Part shown: positions 8,776 through 16,966 of the stretch, piece by piece
Position numbering within the stretch: position 1 is the stretch's first letter
How the letters are laid out: every line of letters starts with the position of its first letter
Origin: Sulfurovum sp.
Lineage (GTDB): Bacteria > Campylobacterota > Campylobacteria > Campylobacterales > Sulfurovaceae
DNA length: 64,000 nt
Direction of reading: 5' to 3'
Assembly: GCA_027063305.1 (NCBI GenBank)
Contig: JAMORY010000027.1
Location: forward strand, 144,267 to 208,266
Notes under the pieces: model-generated
What the model was told of the DNA's origin: nothing
Seen by the model: the letters and a program-made list of their open reading frames with translations, nothing else
Database searches by the model: none
Position numbers and translations under genes: made by a program

Positions 8776-8873
8776 TGTAGGGTATGCGCCTAAAGGAAGT
8801 ACCCTTTGGGTGCAATTGCCCACCTTCTTAAATCAAAATATTTATAAAATGGTAGGCAATTGCCTACCCTACA
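8776..8873. repeat. TGTAGGG-type palindromic repeat
   Basis: Terminal inverted repeat TGTAGGGTA / TACCCTACA encloses two AATTGC-centred palindromes, the second a perfect 18-bp one (8851-8868). Its right end supplies the ACAGGAG Shine-Dalgarno of the next gene. Related TGTAGG-ended units occur at 16.9 and 42.7 kb. Confidence 0.6.
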
Positions 8874-8882
8874 GGAGAGAAC

Positions 8883-9407
8883 ATGCTCATTAAATTTAAA
8901 GAATGGACACCAAAACTAGGCAAGAATGCTTGGATAGCCGAAGGTGCTTCGGTTATCGGACGTACCGAAATGGGAGAAGACAGTGCCGTATGGTTCGGTT
9001 GTGTGGTACGCGGTGACGTACACTACATCAAGATCGGTGACAGAACCAACATTCAAGACCTTAGCATGATCCACGTTACACACCATAAAAAAGCCGATAT
9101 GAGTGATGGAAACCCAACCATCATCGGGAATGATGTGACCGTCGGACACCGTGTGATGCTGCATGGATGCACCATTGAAGACGCCTGTCTTATCGGAATG
9201 AGTGCGACCATTCTTGATGGTGCGGTCATCGGAAAAGAGTCTATCGTAGGAGCGGGCAGTCTGGTTACGAAAAATAAGAAATTTCCGCCAAGAAGTCTTA
9301 TTATGGGAAGTCCGGCAAAAGTGGTCAGAGAACTCACCGATGAAGAAGTGGCAGAGCTGTATGCATCTGCTGAACGTTATGTCAAATTCAAGAATGAGTA
9401 CCTATAG
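8883..9407 (+). CDS. Gamma-class carbonic anhydrase family protein
   Basis: 174 residues forming a left-handed beta-helix of hexapeptide repeats (IGRTEMG, VIGKES, IVGAGS). The His residues that bind metal in gamma-carbonic anhydrases are in MIHVTHH and VGHRVMLHGC. Homologues (YrdA, PaaY, CcmM heads) are trimeric; some hydrate CO2, others act on CoA thioesters or have no shown activity. For a CO2-fixing campylobacterium a carbonic anhydrase role would fit, but this is inference. Start set by AGGAGA 6 nt upstream. The next gene starts 1 nt after its stop. Confidence 0.88.
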   Translation: MLIKFKEWTPKLGKNAWIAEGASVIGRTEMGEDSAVWFGCVVRGDVHYIKIGDRTNIQDLSMIHVTHHKKADMSDGNPTIIGNDVTVGHRVMLHGCTIEDACLIGMSATILDGAVIGKESIVGAGSLVTKNKKFPPRSLIMGSPAKVVRELTDEEVAELYASAERYVKFKNEYL

Positions 9408-9408
9408 C

Positions 9409-10077
9409 ATGACACATATCATCAGTAAAAGTTTTAAAGACCTTTTTTCGGGTACAGTTCTTGCCTTTATGGCAAAGAGTACCGTTATCTCACTTGCGAT
9501 CACGACTATTGTCGTATGGCTTGTAAACGATATGCTTGCCGGGTTTGTCAAAGGGTATCTCTCGTGGATACCTTGGGAGTGGGCACAAACAAGCGGTGCA
9601 GCCGTTGCCACCGTTGCGATCGCATATACGATCTTTATTTTGATCCACGCGATCGTTACATCACTAATGATCGAACCGTTGTTGATCGAACTTGCCAAAA
9701 AGTCATACCCCGATGTACCCGTTGTCGGTACGGCAAATATCACAACATCTATCCTTCTTAGCCTCAAAGCGGGTGCGGTATTCTTACTACTGTTCCTCTT
9801 TACATTCCCACTTATGTTCATCCCGCTCTTTGGGGCGGTATGGATGCTCTGGCTCTGGTCTATTCTTCTTAAAGAGCCGACACTCTATGATGTCACATCA
9901 CTTTTTTTTAAAGACAGAGATATACTGAAAGAGAAGAAGAAAGGAACAACAGTACTGGCGATGATCGCTTCAGGGTTAAACTACATTCCTATACTAAATA
10001 TCTTTTCGCCTGTTTTTGCGCAGATCTTGTTTTTGCATCATGTTTTATACAGTGAACAATTAACAATTAACAATTAA
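9409..10077 (+). CDS. EI24/CysZ-type membrane protein
   Basis: About 222 residues with four to five hydrophobic helices (TVLAFMAKSTVISLAITTIVVW, VAIAYTIFILIHAIV, AGAVFLLLFLFTFPLMFI, GAVWMLWLWSILL). The family includes the sulfate permease CysZ; no sulfate-assimilation gene is near, so substrate is unknown. ATG at 9409 follows the carbonic anhydrase stop; an in-frame ATG 15 nt earlier is an alternative. The last residues (EQLTINN) and the stop come from the AACAATT array of element E4, so the original C-terminus has probably been replaced. Confidence 0.75.
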   Translation: MTHIISKSFKDLFSGTVLAFMAKSTVISLAITTIVVWLVNDMLAGFVKGYLSWIPWEWAQTSGAAVATVAIAYTIFILIHAIVTSLMIEPLLIELAKKSYPDVPVVGTANITTSILLSLKAGAVFLLLFLFTFPLMFIPLFGAVWMLWLWSILLKEPTLYDVTSLFFKDRDILKEKKKGTTVLAMIASGLNYIPILNIFSPVFAQILFLHHVLYSEQLTINN

Positions 10078-10168
10078 CAATTTTTTATGTATTGCTTCGC
10101 AATACTTTAAGCATCGACCTTGTCGATGCATACCTTCATTATTCACTATTCACTATTCACTATTAATT
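10055..10168. mobile_element. Heptamer element E4, short form between convergent genes
   Basis: Left arm: four AACAATT (10055-10082). Inner part: GTATTGC-TTC-GCAATAC (10089-10105) and GCATCGAC-CTT-GTCGATGC (10111-10129). Then ATACCTTCATT and right arm: three ATTCACT plus ATTAATT (10141-10168). Here the two arms carry different heptamers. Both flanking genes end inside the arms: the EI24 gene in the left, the dnaQ-like gene in the right. Confidence 0.8.
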
Positions 10169-10949
10169 TTTCATTCTTCATACGTCTTGTCTTCTTGCTC
10201 GACTTCGCAAACTGTAGCAGCTCATCGGTCGTTCTTACGTACTCAGGCAGGGTCTCAAAGCTTTTCATCATCACTTTAGAAGCACAAAGGGCATCGGAGT
10301 AAGCACGGTGGTGAGAGGTCTCTTCCATACCTAACGATTCAATAAGGTATGCCAATCCGTAACGTTCGCTCTCAAAGGTACGCTTGGCAAGATCGATGGT
10401 ACAGAGTACAGGATTTCCAATACCGCCCAACCCGAAACGCTCGAATGAAGCACTCAAGAAGCCATAATCGAAATTTGCATTGTGTGCGACAAAGATCGCA
10501 TCTTCCATGAAGTGACGCAACCCTGTCAATGCCTCTCTGCGGCTAGGCGCTCCTTTGAGGTCTTCAGGCTCGATACCGGTGATCTTAGTGATATACTCGG
10601 GCAAGAAGGCACACTCGACGAATGTTTCGTAACGGCCGATGATCTTCTCACCCTGTACCATCACCGCACCGATCTCGATCACTTGAGAAGTACCCGGTTT
10701 GCTGCCGTTCGTCTCGATATCGACCACACAATACTTCTGCTCGTTGTAGGGGGTAAAACAGGTACGTAAACGGTAACCCTCTTCACTCTCCTCTATAGGG
10801 TAGCCCGAGGCTTGGAGCAGTAAAAAGATCGTATCGCTATCTTCAAGCAGTGTGGTATGCTCCATCACTACCGCTTCATACTGCTCAGGGCTCAATCTAC
10901 CTTCATGCTTTCGAAAAGCAAGGGTCAATGCATCAAATACTTTTTGCAT
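10146..10949 (-). CDS. DnaQ-like 3'-5' exonuclease
   Basis: 267 residues: about 70 N-terminal residues of helical, unassigned sequence, then a DEDDh exonuclease domain. Metal ligands are visible in VVDIETNG (motif I), HNANFDYGFL (motif II) and HHRAYSDA (motif III). The domain is that of the DNA polymerase III epsilon subunit; the extra N-terminal region suggests the campylobacterial PolC-exonuclease-like form. Role in replication proofreading versus repair cannot be fixed from sequence. It overlaps the end of trpF by 17 nt, so translation is probably coupled. Its C-terminal residues (KLIVNSE) are encoded by the right arm of E4. Confidence 0.85.
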   Translation of the reverse strand: MQKVFDALTLAFRKHEGRLSPEQYEAVVMEHTTLLEDSDTIFLLLQASGYPIEESEEGYRLRTCFTPYNEQKYCVVDIETNGSKPGTSQVIEIGAVMVQGEKIIGRYETFVECAFLPEYITKITGIEPEDLKGAPSRREALTGLRHFMEDAIFVAHNANFDYGFLSASFERFGLGGIGNPVLCTIDLAKRTFESERYGLAYLIESLGMEETSHHRAYSDALCASKVMMKSFETLPEYVRTTDELLQFAKSSKKTRRMKNEKLIVNSE

Positions 10950-11523
10950 AACGAATGAACCGTTCTACTTTATCGGGGTCTTTTTTCCCCTTTTGCGCTT
11001 CGGTACCGGAACTGACATCCACTCCGTAAAACCCGTACGGTTTCACCTCACCTATATTTTCAGGGTTCAACCCTCCTGCAAGAATGATCTTCGAACACTC
11101 AACCCCTTCGAACCATTCAAGGTTCAAGCGCTTACCACTGCCGCCATACGCTTCACAAAAGGTATCGATCAGCCGGTAACGGTCGGAGAAGGTCTCTATA
11201 TCCTCTGCCGATCTGGCACGCACCACAGGAATACTTTTGATCCTTAATGCACCCAGATAGGCTTCATCCACTTCAAAATGGATCTGTGCCAAAGAGATAC
11301 CGCTTTGCAAAGCGATACGGTTGACATCCTCTGCTGTTTCGTTCACAAACAAACCCACCCGCTCCACGAACGGCGGCAACTGCACAATAATATCGGCTGC
11401 ATCCTCAGGTGAGATATAGCGCGGAGACTTCTTATAAAAAACAAAACCCAGTGCATCAGCTCCACACTCTACAGCATGTAACGCATCTTCGAGGTTGGTG
11501 ATACCACATATTTTCACACGCAT
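10933..11523 (-). CDS. trpF: Phosphoribosylanthranilate isomerase
   Basis: 196 residues, a TIM barrel that converts N-(5'-phosphoribosyl)anthranilate to the ribulose form in tryptophan synthesis. The start MRVKICGITN carries the catalytic Cys at position 6; the catalytic Asp is in LIDTF; phosphate-binding ILAGGLNPENI and GVDVSSGTE follow. Upstream in-frame sequence is element E5 and is excluded. The start codon is part of an inverted repeat (TTCACACGC / GCGTGTGAA) at the E5 border. Other trp genes are not adjacent. Confidence 0.95.
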   Translation of the reverse strand: MRVKICGITNLEDALHAVECGADALGFVFYKKSPRYISPEDAADIIVQLPPFVERVGLFVNETAEDVNRIALQSGISLAQIHFEVDEAYLGALRIKSIPVVRARSAEDIETFSDRYRLIDTFCEAYGGSGKRLNLEWFEGVECSKIILAGGLNPENIGEVKPYGFYGVDVSSGTEAQKGKKDPDKVERFIRYAKSI

Positions 11524-11669
11524 ACGACACCGCCTGCGTGTGAAGTGAATAATGAATGGTAAATGGTGAATAGTATCGGTTTGCATTGCTGCGCAATGCC
11601 TTCATTTAATAAAAGCATTGACTGTATCAATGCATACTTGCACTCCTCACTGCGCACTACCCACTCCTT
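11513..11669. mobile_element. Heptamer element E5, short form between trpF and rpe
   Basis: Left border: inverted copy of trpF start bases (TTCACACGC 11513-11521 with GCGTGTGAA 11536-11544). Heptamers AGTGAAT, AATGAAT, GGTAAAT, GGTGAAT (11544-11571), then AGTATCGGTTT and hairpin GCATTGC-TGC-GCAATGC (11583-11599). Right side: hairpin GCATTGA-CTGTA-TCAATGC (11615-11633), ATACTTG, then ACTCCTC, ACTGCGC, ACTACCC, ACTCCTT (11642-11669). The two arms differ in heptamer. The right arm enters the rpe stop. Confidence 0.8.
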
Positions 11670-12309
11670 ACTTAAGTGCTGCGATCGCAGTACTTATCCC
11701 CTTCGGATGCTTGTAGACGAACGATCCGGCTACGACCACATCGACACCTGCATAGGCAAGGGCTTTGACATTCTCATCGTTCACACCGCCGTCCACTTCG
11801 ATCAGACAGTCAGGGTTACGTTTTTCGATCAGTGCTTTAAGTCGTTTTGCTTTTTCAATGACCGAAGGGATGAACTTTTGCCCGCCGAATCCGGGATTGA
11901 CGCTCATTAGCAGTACCATATCGACATCCTCAAGCAAGAACTCCACCGCTTCGGGCGGTGTATGCGGGTTGAGTACGATAGCGGGCTTGATACCCAAAGC
12001 ACGTATCTTCTGGATCAGACGGTGCGGATGCTTCTCTTCTTCAATATGAAAAGAGATATAACCCGGTTTCAATGGTGCGAAGAGATCGACAAAGAAGCTG
12101 TTGTTCTCGACCATAAGGTGAATATCGAGTGGTTTTGTCGCCGCTTTGGCAACCGCCTCGACCACTACAGGCCCGATGGTCAGATTCGGAACGAAGTGTC
12201 CGTCCATCACATCCACATGCACCAGATCACATCCGCCCTCGCAAATGGCTTTAACATCATCACTTAAGTGTCCGAAATCCGCAGAGAGTATACTAGGGGC
12301 TACAAGCAT
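11668..12309 (-). CDS. rpe: Ribulose-phosphate 3-epimerase
   Basis: About 213 residues, a TIM barrel interconverting ribulose-5-phosphate and xylulose-5-phosphate in the pentose phosphate pathway. Visible signatures: SILSADFG, HVDVMDGHFVPN (metal/proton-transfer Asp), DIHLMV, MSVNPGFGGQKF and EVDGGVN. GAGGA lies 6 nt before the second of two adjacent ATGs, which is taken as the start. The C-terminal AALK and stop sit in a near-perfect palindrome at the border of element E5, so the last residues appear to have been rewritten by the insertion. Confidence 0.95.
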   Translation of the reverse strand: MLVAPSILSADFGHLSDDVKAICEGGCDLVHVDVMDGHFVPNLTIGPVVVEAVAKAATKPLDIHLMVENNSFFVDLFAPLKPGYISFHIEEEKHPHRLIQKIRALGIKPAIVLNPHTPPEAVEFLLEDVDMVLLMSVNPGFGGQKFIPSVIEKAKRLKALIEKRNPDCLIEVDGGVNDENVKALAYAGVDVVVAGSFVYKHPKGISTAIAALK

Positions 12310-12409
12310 CATCTATCCTCATATTAATATTGTTTTGACGATTATAGCAAAAACCTACTTTGCCTCTCTCTTTCTTCTGGCATTAAGCAAAATTTATGGT
12401 TTAGTTTTA

Positions 12410-12415
12410 TATAAT
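12410..12415 (+). promoter_or_regulatory. Predicted -10 box of rpmB
   Basis: TATAAT in TTTTATATAATTCGCC, 67 nt before the rpmB start, giving a leader of about 60 nt. No -35 motif stands out. Confidence 0.65.
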
Positions 12416-12482
12416 TCGCCACAAAATATTCGGGGCAGCCAACTTTTATGTAAGCTGTCTACATTCATTAAAGGTTACGATC

Positions 12483-12692
12483 ATGGCAAGAAAATGTTCA
12501 GTAAGCGGTAAAGGTCCGCTAGTAGGAAACAACGTTTCTCACGCACACAACAAGACAAAAAGAAGACAGCTTCCAAACCTAAGATCTGTAAAGATCACAC
12601 TTGAGGATGGAACTACAAAGAGAATCAAAGTCGCTGCTTCTACACTTAGAACAATGAAGAAAAAAGCGGCACAAGCTGCAACAGCTAACTAA
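12483..12692 (+). CDS. rpmB: 50S ribosomal protein L28
   Basis: 69 residues, normal for bacterial L28. [28 protein letters not shown] matches the family N-terminus, including the NxVSHAxxKTKR signature; the remainder is basic with the usual [11 protein letters not shown] ending. It belongs to the large subunit. Only one Cys is present, so it is the zinc-free form. It is followed after 33 nt by the K+ channel gene; the short inverted repeat ATAAGGGAG...CTCTCTTAT in that gap could end or process the transcript. Confidence 0.97.
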   Translation: MARKCSVSGKGPLVGNNVSHAHNKTKRRQLPNLRSVKITLEDGTTKRIKVAASTLRTMKKKAAQAATAN

Positions 12693-12725
12693 TTCTTCAG
12701 ATAAGGGAGGGTATACTCTCTTATC

Positions 12726-13856
12726 ATGACTTCCATAGAAAAATTCAAGAAGTTTCTCGGTTGGAGAAGCGCACCCAAACCACACATTACTCTAAATGAC
12801 GAATACTATAGTCATCTAGCCCCTTTTAGACTCCCGCTTATTCTTACCGTTCTCATTATGCTCTTGGGTACGATCGGTTATATGCTCATTGATGACTTTA
12901 CACTGATGAACGCTATTTATCAGACAGGTATCACATTCACCACCGTCGGATACGGAGAGATACAGCCCATATCCGATATGGGGCGCATCTTCACCATCAC
13001 GCTGATCATCTTCGGCTTCGTTGTCTTCTCCATTGCTGTGGGGATCATTGCCGAAGTGGTCAAAAAAGGGGAATTCCAAAAAACCGCCAAGGAGCGAAAA
13101 ATGCTTTATGAGATCGCCAGGCTCAAACACCATTTTGTAGTCTGTTACCATAACGAATTTACCATCCAAGTGACCAAACAGCTACGTGCGAACCATATTC
13201 CGTTCGTCGTGGTCGATCCGCGAGAGGACCTTGAAGAGATCGCAAAGAAGTACCACTACCCCTATTATGTGACAGCAGAGGCCCATACCGAAGAGGGTAT
13301 CTTAAAGTCTCATCTCTCATCGGCAAAAGGGATGATCACCCTTGCGGACAATGTTGCCGACAATATTGCCACTATCGCTTCAGCTCGTCTGTACGAACGG
13401 GAGATCGGACGTAAACGTAAGTACCTCATTATCGCCAATGCCCAAAGCTATGAAGATGAAACAAAGCTCTTGAAACTAGGTGCCGACAAGGTGGTTACGG
13501 CAACCAAACTCATGGCACAGCGGATCAACGCAATGGCGGCACGTCCGGATATGGAAAATCTTCTACAGGAGTTCCTCTATAAAAAGGATACCCCGCTCGA
13601 TATGGAAGAGGCGAAGGTATCTAAAACCTCTTGGTTGACACTTAAAAAGATCAAGACCGCCCGCTTCAGGGATATTGCGAACGTGACCATTATCGGTATC
13701 CGTCAAAAGGACGGCAAGTTCATTCCGATGCCTAAAGGCGATACCATCATCATGCCTGAATCCAAGCTTTTGCTCATTGGAACGGGTGACGGTATACGTA
13801 AAGCAAAAAAGATCATCCGTAAAAAAGAGAAACCTGAAGAACTTAAATACATTTGA
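12726..13856 (+). CDS. Two-helix K+ channel with RCK domains
   Basis: 376 residues. First helix about 35-54, pore loop with selectivity filter TTVGYG at 72-77, second helix about 87-110, then cytoplasmic RCK/TrkA-N (135-255) and TrkA-C (300-370, with VTIIGIRQKDGKFIPMP). This is the MthK/Kch-type layout of a ligand-gated potassium channel. The Rossmann glycine motif that should open the RCK domain is replaced by VVCYHNEFTIQV, so NAD(H) or nucleotide binding in the usual mode is doubtful. No clear Shine-Dalgarno close to the ATG. The stop codon sits in a 10-bp inverted repeat bordering repeat E6. Confidence 0.92.
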   Translation: MTSIEKFKKFLGWRSAPKPHITLNDEYYSHLAPFRLPLILTVLIMLLGTIGYMLIDDFTLMNAIYQTGITFTTVGYGEIQPISDMGRIFTITLIIFGFVVFSIAVGIIAEVVKKGEFQKTAKERKMLYEIARLKHHFVVCYHNEFTIQVTKQLRANHIPFVVVDPREDLEEIAKKYHYPYYVTAEAHTEEGILKSHLSSAKGMITLADNVADNIATIASARLYEREIGRKRKYLIIANAQSYEDETKLLKLGADKVVTATKLMAQRINAMAARPDMENLLQEFLYKKDTPLDMEEAKVSKTSWLTLKKIKTARFRDIANVTIIGIRQKDGKFIPMPKGDTIIMPESKLLLIGTGDGIRKAKKIIRKKEKPEELKYI

Positions 13857-13918
13857 GTTCTAGTGAATAATTAATAGTGAATAGTGAATAGTTTTGGTAT
13901 GCTTTTCTTTCGAAAAGC
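13839..13918. repeat. Heptamer half-element E6 upstream of argJ
   Basis: Border: GAACTTAAAT-AC-ATTTGAGTTC (13839-13860) contains the channel gene's stop. Heptamers AGTGAAT, AATTAAT, AGTGAAT, AGTGAAT (13862-13889), then AGTTTTGGTAT and hairpin GCTTTTC-TTTC-GAAAAGC (13901-13918). Nearly identical to the left arm of E2. No right arm; argJ starts 23 bp later. Confidence 0.8.
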
Positions 13919-13941
13919 TTTTGTATTTAGAGGTTAACTAT

Positions 13942-15138
13942 ATGTCAAATTTTACAATTATACCGCTTGAGGGCGGACTTGCCAATGTTGAGGGCTTTTA
14001 CTGTGATGCGGTCAATGTAGGGATGCGTCCAAACAGTGATCAAGGTGATGTAGCGTTCATCCGTTCCAAAGACCCATGTGACATTGCCGCCGTCTTTACC
14101 ACCAACAGATTCCAAGCTGCACCGATCCAACACTTTCAACGCTATGGTGAGGATTTTCAGACCGATTTCGTTCTTATCAATGCAAAGAACGCCAATGCGA
14201 TGACCGGAGAAAAAGGGATTGAGGATATTGACACGATCATGTCGACACTCTCCCATAAACTCACTGTCACAAACCCTGTGATGAGCTCAACTGGTGTCAT
14301 TGGATACCGTTTGCCTATCGACAAGATCACAAGTGCCTTTGACAACTTTGACTTCAATGCCAAGAACTCGCACAAAGCCGCACGTGCCATTATGACAACC
14401 GATAGCTTCGAGAAAGAGCTGGCATACCGTATCAAACTTGAAGACGGTTCACACTTCCATCTTGCAGCCATCTGTAAAGGTGCGGGCATGATCAACCCTG
14501 CCATGGCGACCATGCTCTGCTTTATCATTACCGATGCGAACATTCCCAAAGCCGATATGGATGCACTACTTCATGAGGGTACGGAGCACTCCTTTAACCG
14601 TATCTCCGTAGACGGCGATACTTCTACGAATGATACGGTCATGCTCTTGGCGAACAAAGAGAGCGGTATCTACCACAAAGAGGCGTTTGCAAAGGCACTT
14701 AAAGATATGATGTTCGATCTTGCGATGATGATCCTCAAAGACGGAGAAGGGGCGAACAAACTGGTCGCGTTCGAGGTCAAAGGAGCCAAGAGCGATAAAG
14801 AGGCGAAAATAGCCGCAACCGCACTAAGCAACTCGCTACTGGTCAAGACCGCTCTCTTTGGCGAAGACCCAAACTGGGGGCGTATCGCTTCTACGATCGG
14901 AGCAAGCGGTGTTACCTGTAACGATAAAACACTGACCATTCACTATGATGATCTGCTGATCTACTCCGATACTTTCAGAGAGCTCGATAAGGAGCGTGAA
15001 GATCAAGCCTACAAGATCATGAAACAAGAGCAGTTCACTGTAACGTGTGACCTTGGCATAGGAGAAGGTAGCTATACTGCTTACGGATGTGACCTAAGCT
15101 ATGAATACGTCAAGATCAATGCGGAATACAGAACATAG
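13942..15138 (+). CDS. argJ: Bifunctional glutamate N-acetyltransferase / ornithine acetyltransferase
   Basis: 398 residues. ArgJ recycles the acetyl group from N-acetylornithine to glutamate in arginine synthesis and may also use acetyl-CoA. The precursor cleaves itself at an Ala-Thr bond in KGAGMINPAMATML, leaving Thr as the nucleophile; that motif is intact near residue 180-193. The C-terminal part contains FGEDPNWGRI, also family-typical. Start MSNFTIIPLEGG is behind AGAGGT; an upstream in-frame ATG lies inside repeat E6. The half-element directly upstream may supply the 5' leader. Confidence 0.97.
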   Translation: MSNFTIIPLEGGLANVEGFYCDAVNVGMRPNSDQGDVAFIRSKDPCDIAAVFTTNRFQAAPIQHFQRYGEDFQTDFVLINAKNANAMTGEKGIEDIDTIMSTLSHKLTVTNPVMSSTGVIGYRLPIDKITSAFDNFDFNAKNSHKAARAIMTTDSFEKELAYRIKLEDGSHFHLAAICKGAGMINPAMATMLCFIITDANIPKADMDALLHEGTEHSFNRISVDGDTSTNDTVMLLANKESGIYHKEAFAKALKDMMFDLAMMILKDGEGANKLVAFEVKGAKSDKEAKIAATALSNSLLVKTALFGEDPNWGRIASTIGASGVTCNDKTLTIHYDDLLIYSDTFRELDKEREDQAYKIMKQEQFTVTCDLGIGEGSYTAYGCDLSYEYVKINAEYRT

Positions 15139-15196
15139 CAAACAGCATCTAACGCCAAAAAAGCTATAATACAGAAAACCAACACAGGAGTAAGCG

Positions 15197-15424
15197 ATGC
15201 TACACGAATACAGAGATGAGATCCACGAACTAAAACAAGAGAATGCACACTTTGCCAAGATCTTTGAAAAGCACAACGAGCTTGATGACAAGATCACAAA
15301 AGCGGAGAACGGTGACATTCCAATGACAGACCTTGAGATCGAGACACTCAAAAAAGAGAAACTCCTTCTTAAAGATGAAGCGTACAAGATGATCATCGAT
15401 TATAAAAAGAGCAAAGAGGCATAA
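15197..15424 (+). CDS. DUF465/YdcH-like small protein
   Basis: 75 residues, all helical and highly charged. MLHEYRDEIHELKQENAHFAKIFEKHNELDDKI and the later LKKEKLLLKDEAYKMI match the short YdcH/DUF465 family of unknown role found across Proteobacteria. AGGAG lies 6 nt before the ATG. Likely a soluble coiled-coil dimer. No operon partner is evident; dbpA begins 114 nt later. Confidence 0.85.
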   Translation: MLHEYRDEIHELKQENAHFAKIFEKHNELDDKITKAENGDIPMTDLEIETLKKEKLLLKDEAYKMIIDYKKSKEA

Positions 15425-15538
15425 TGCCTTCTCTGTGGGCTTTCCCACACGGATCGTGCAACACAAAGCATGGTCTTCCTTTCAAACACTCACTTCACAC
15501 CAACTTAAACCGACCATTACATAAAGCGAGCATTCCAT

Positions 15539-16897
15539 ATGGCAACATTTTCATCTCTTCAAGAGATCCCACAAACACTCCAGAAAGCACTTCAGAAATT
15601 GGGCTTTGAGACCATGACCCCCATACAAGAACGTGCCATTCCAGCCGTTTTGTCAAACAAAGACCTCTTGGCACAATCGAAGACAGGATCGGGAAAGACC
15701 TTGGCATTTGCACTGCCACTTCTGACAAGACTCGACCTTTCTTCAAGCAAACCGCAACACCTCGTCATTACCCCTACCCGTGAGCTTGCAGAGCAGGTTA
15801 CAAAGGTCTTTAGGGCATTGGCTACCCATACCCCCAACCTCAAGGTACAAACACTCTACGGGGGAGTACCACTTCGTGCACAAGCCGATGCACTTGAAAA
15901 AGGAGCACATATTCTTATAGGAACACCCGGACGTATTGAGGATCATTTAGGAAAGAGCACGCTACTGCTCGATAACATCAAAACACTGGTACTCGATGAA
16001 GCGGACAGAATGCTTGATATGGGATTTTATGATGCAATCGTCAAGATAGCATCCAAGATGCCTAAAGATAAACAGATCCTCCTCTTTTCGGCAACCTTTC
16101 CGGCCAAAATAGAGCAACTCTCCTCCTCCCTGCTACACGATCCGGTCGTCATCAAAGTCGATACCATACAAACACCTCAAAAGATAGAAGAGGTCGTACA
16201 TACCGTCAAAAGTAAAAATGCTGCACTGCAACAACTCATCAAGGCACACCAGCCGGACTCTCTTTTGGTCTTTGCCAATACCAAAGCCGATGTCATTACA
16301 CTTACACAGATGTTAGAAGAACAAGGACACGACGTTATCACACTACATGGAGATCTTGAGCAACAAGAGCGAAATGAGGCGGTCATTCTCTTTGCAAACG
16401 GTAGCCGTCGTATCATGGTTGCCACAGATGTCGCATCAAGAGGGCTTGATATTCAAGGGATCGATATGGTCATCAATTACGACCTTCCTTTTGATGAAGA
16501 GATCTATACCCACCGCATCGGACGTACCGGTCGCGCTGATGCACGAGGAAAGGCGATCTCACTCTACCTTTCAGGAAGCGACAAAACAGCCTACGTCCTT
16601 GAACGGGCACAGCATCTGCCTCTTCCTGATCCCAAAGCACATACACCAAAACAAGCGCTCTGTTCATCATGGGAGACCCTTTGTATTCTCGGCGGGAAAA
16701 AGACCAAACTACGTGCCGGTGATATTCTGGGTACCTTCTGTAAAGAGATCGGTATCAAGAACAGTATGATAGGCAAGATCACCATTACGGAAAATAGAAG
16801 TTATGTCGCACTTTCACAAGACGTTGTAAAAGAGGTATGCAAAGCGCTGGAGCATACCAAGATCAAAAAGCGGAAATACAAAGCTTGGATCCTGTAG
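15539..16897 (+). CDS. dbpA: DEAD-box ATP-dependent RNA helicase DbpA
   Basis: 452 residues. Motifs in order: Q motif (GFETMTPIQ), I (SKTGSGKT), Ia (TPTRELA), II (LDEADRM), III (FSATF), IV/V (VATDVASRGLDI) and VI (HRIGRTGR). The C-terminal 75 residues (from TLCILGGKKTKLRAGDILG) form the DbpA RNA-binding domain that recognises hairpin 92 of 23S rRNA, which distinguishes it from general DEAD-box helicases. It acts in late 50S assembly. Its stop codon (CTG TAG) is the left end of a palindromic repeat shared with the convergent dedA. Confidence 0.93.
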   Translation: MATFSSLQEIPQTLQKALQKLGFETMTPIQERAIPAVLSNKDLLAQSKTGSGKTLAFALPLLTRLDLSSSKPQHLVITPTRELAEQVTKVFRALATHTPNLKVQTLYGGVPLRAQADALEKGAHILIGTPGRIEDHLGKSTLLLDNIKTLVLDEADRMLDMGFYDAIVKIASKMPKDKQILLFSATFPAKIEQLSSSLLHDPVVIKVDTIQTPQKIEEVVHTVKSKNAALQQLIKAHQPDSLLVFANTKADVITLTQMLEEQGHDVITLHGDLEQQERNEAVILFANGSRRIMVATDVASRGLDIQGIDMVINYDLPFDEEIYTHRIGRTGRADARGKAISLYLSGSDKTAYVLERAQHLPLPDPKAHTPKQALCSSWETLCILGGKKTKLRAGDILGTFCKEIGIKNSMIGKITITENRSYVALSQDVVKEVCKALEHTKIKKRKYKAWIL

Positions 16898-16966
16898 ATC
16901 GGGGCTCTTAGCCCGAAACCAAGTCGATCTTTCAATGCGATCAGCTTTAGAAGAACCCAACCTACA
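16892..16966. repeat. CTGTAG-ended palindromic repeat between dbpA and dedA
   Basis: Inverted ends CTGTAGATCGGGG and AACCCAACCTACAG enclose a GGGGCT-CTTA-GCCC hairpin. The TAG in each end is the stop codon of the convergent gene it touches (dbpA on plus, dedA on minus), so the element ends both genes symmetrically. Confidence 0.65.
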
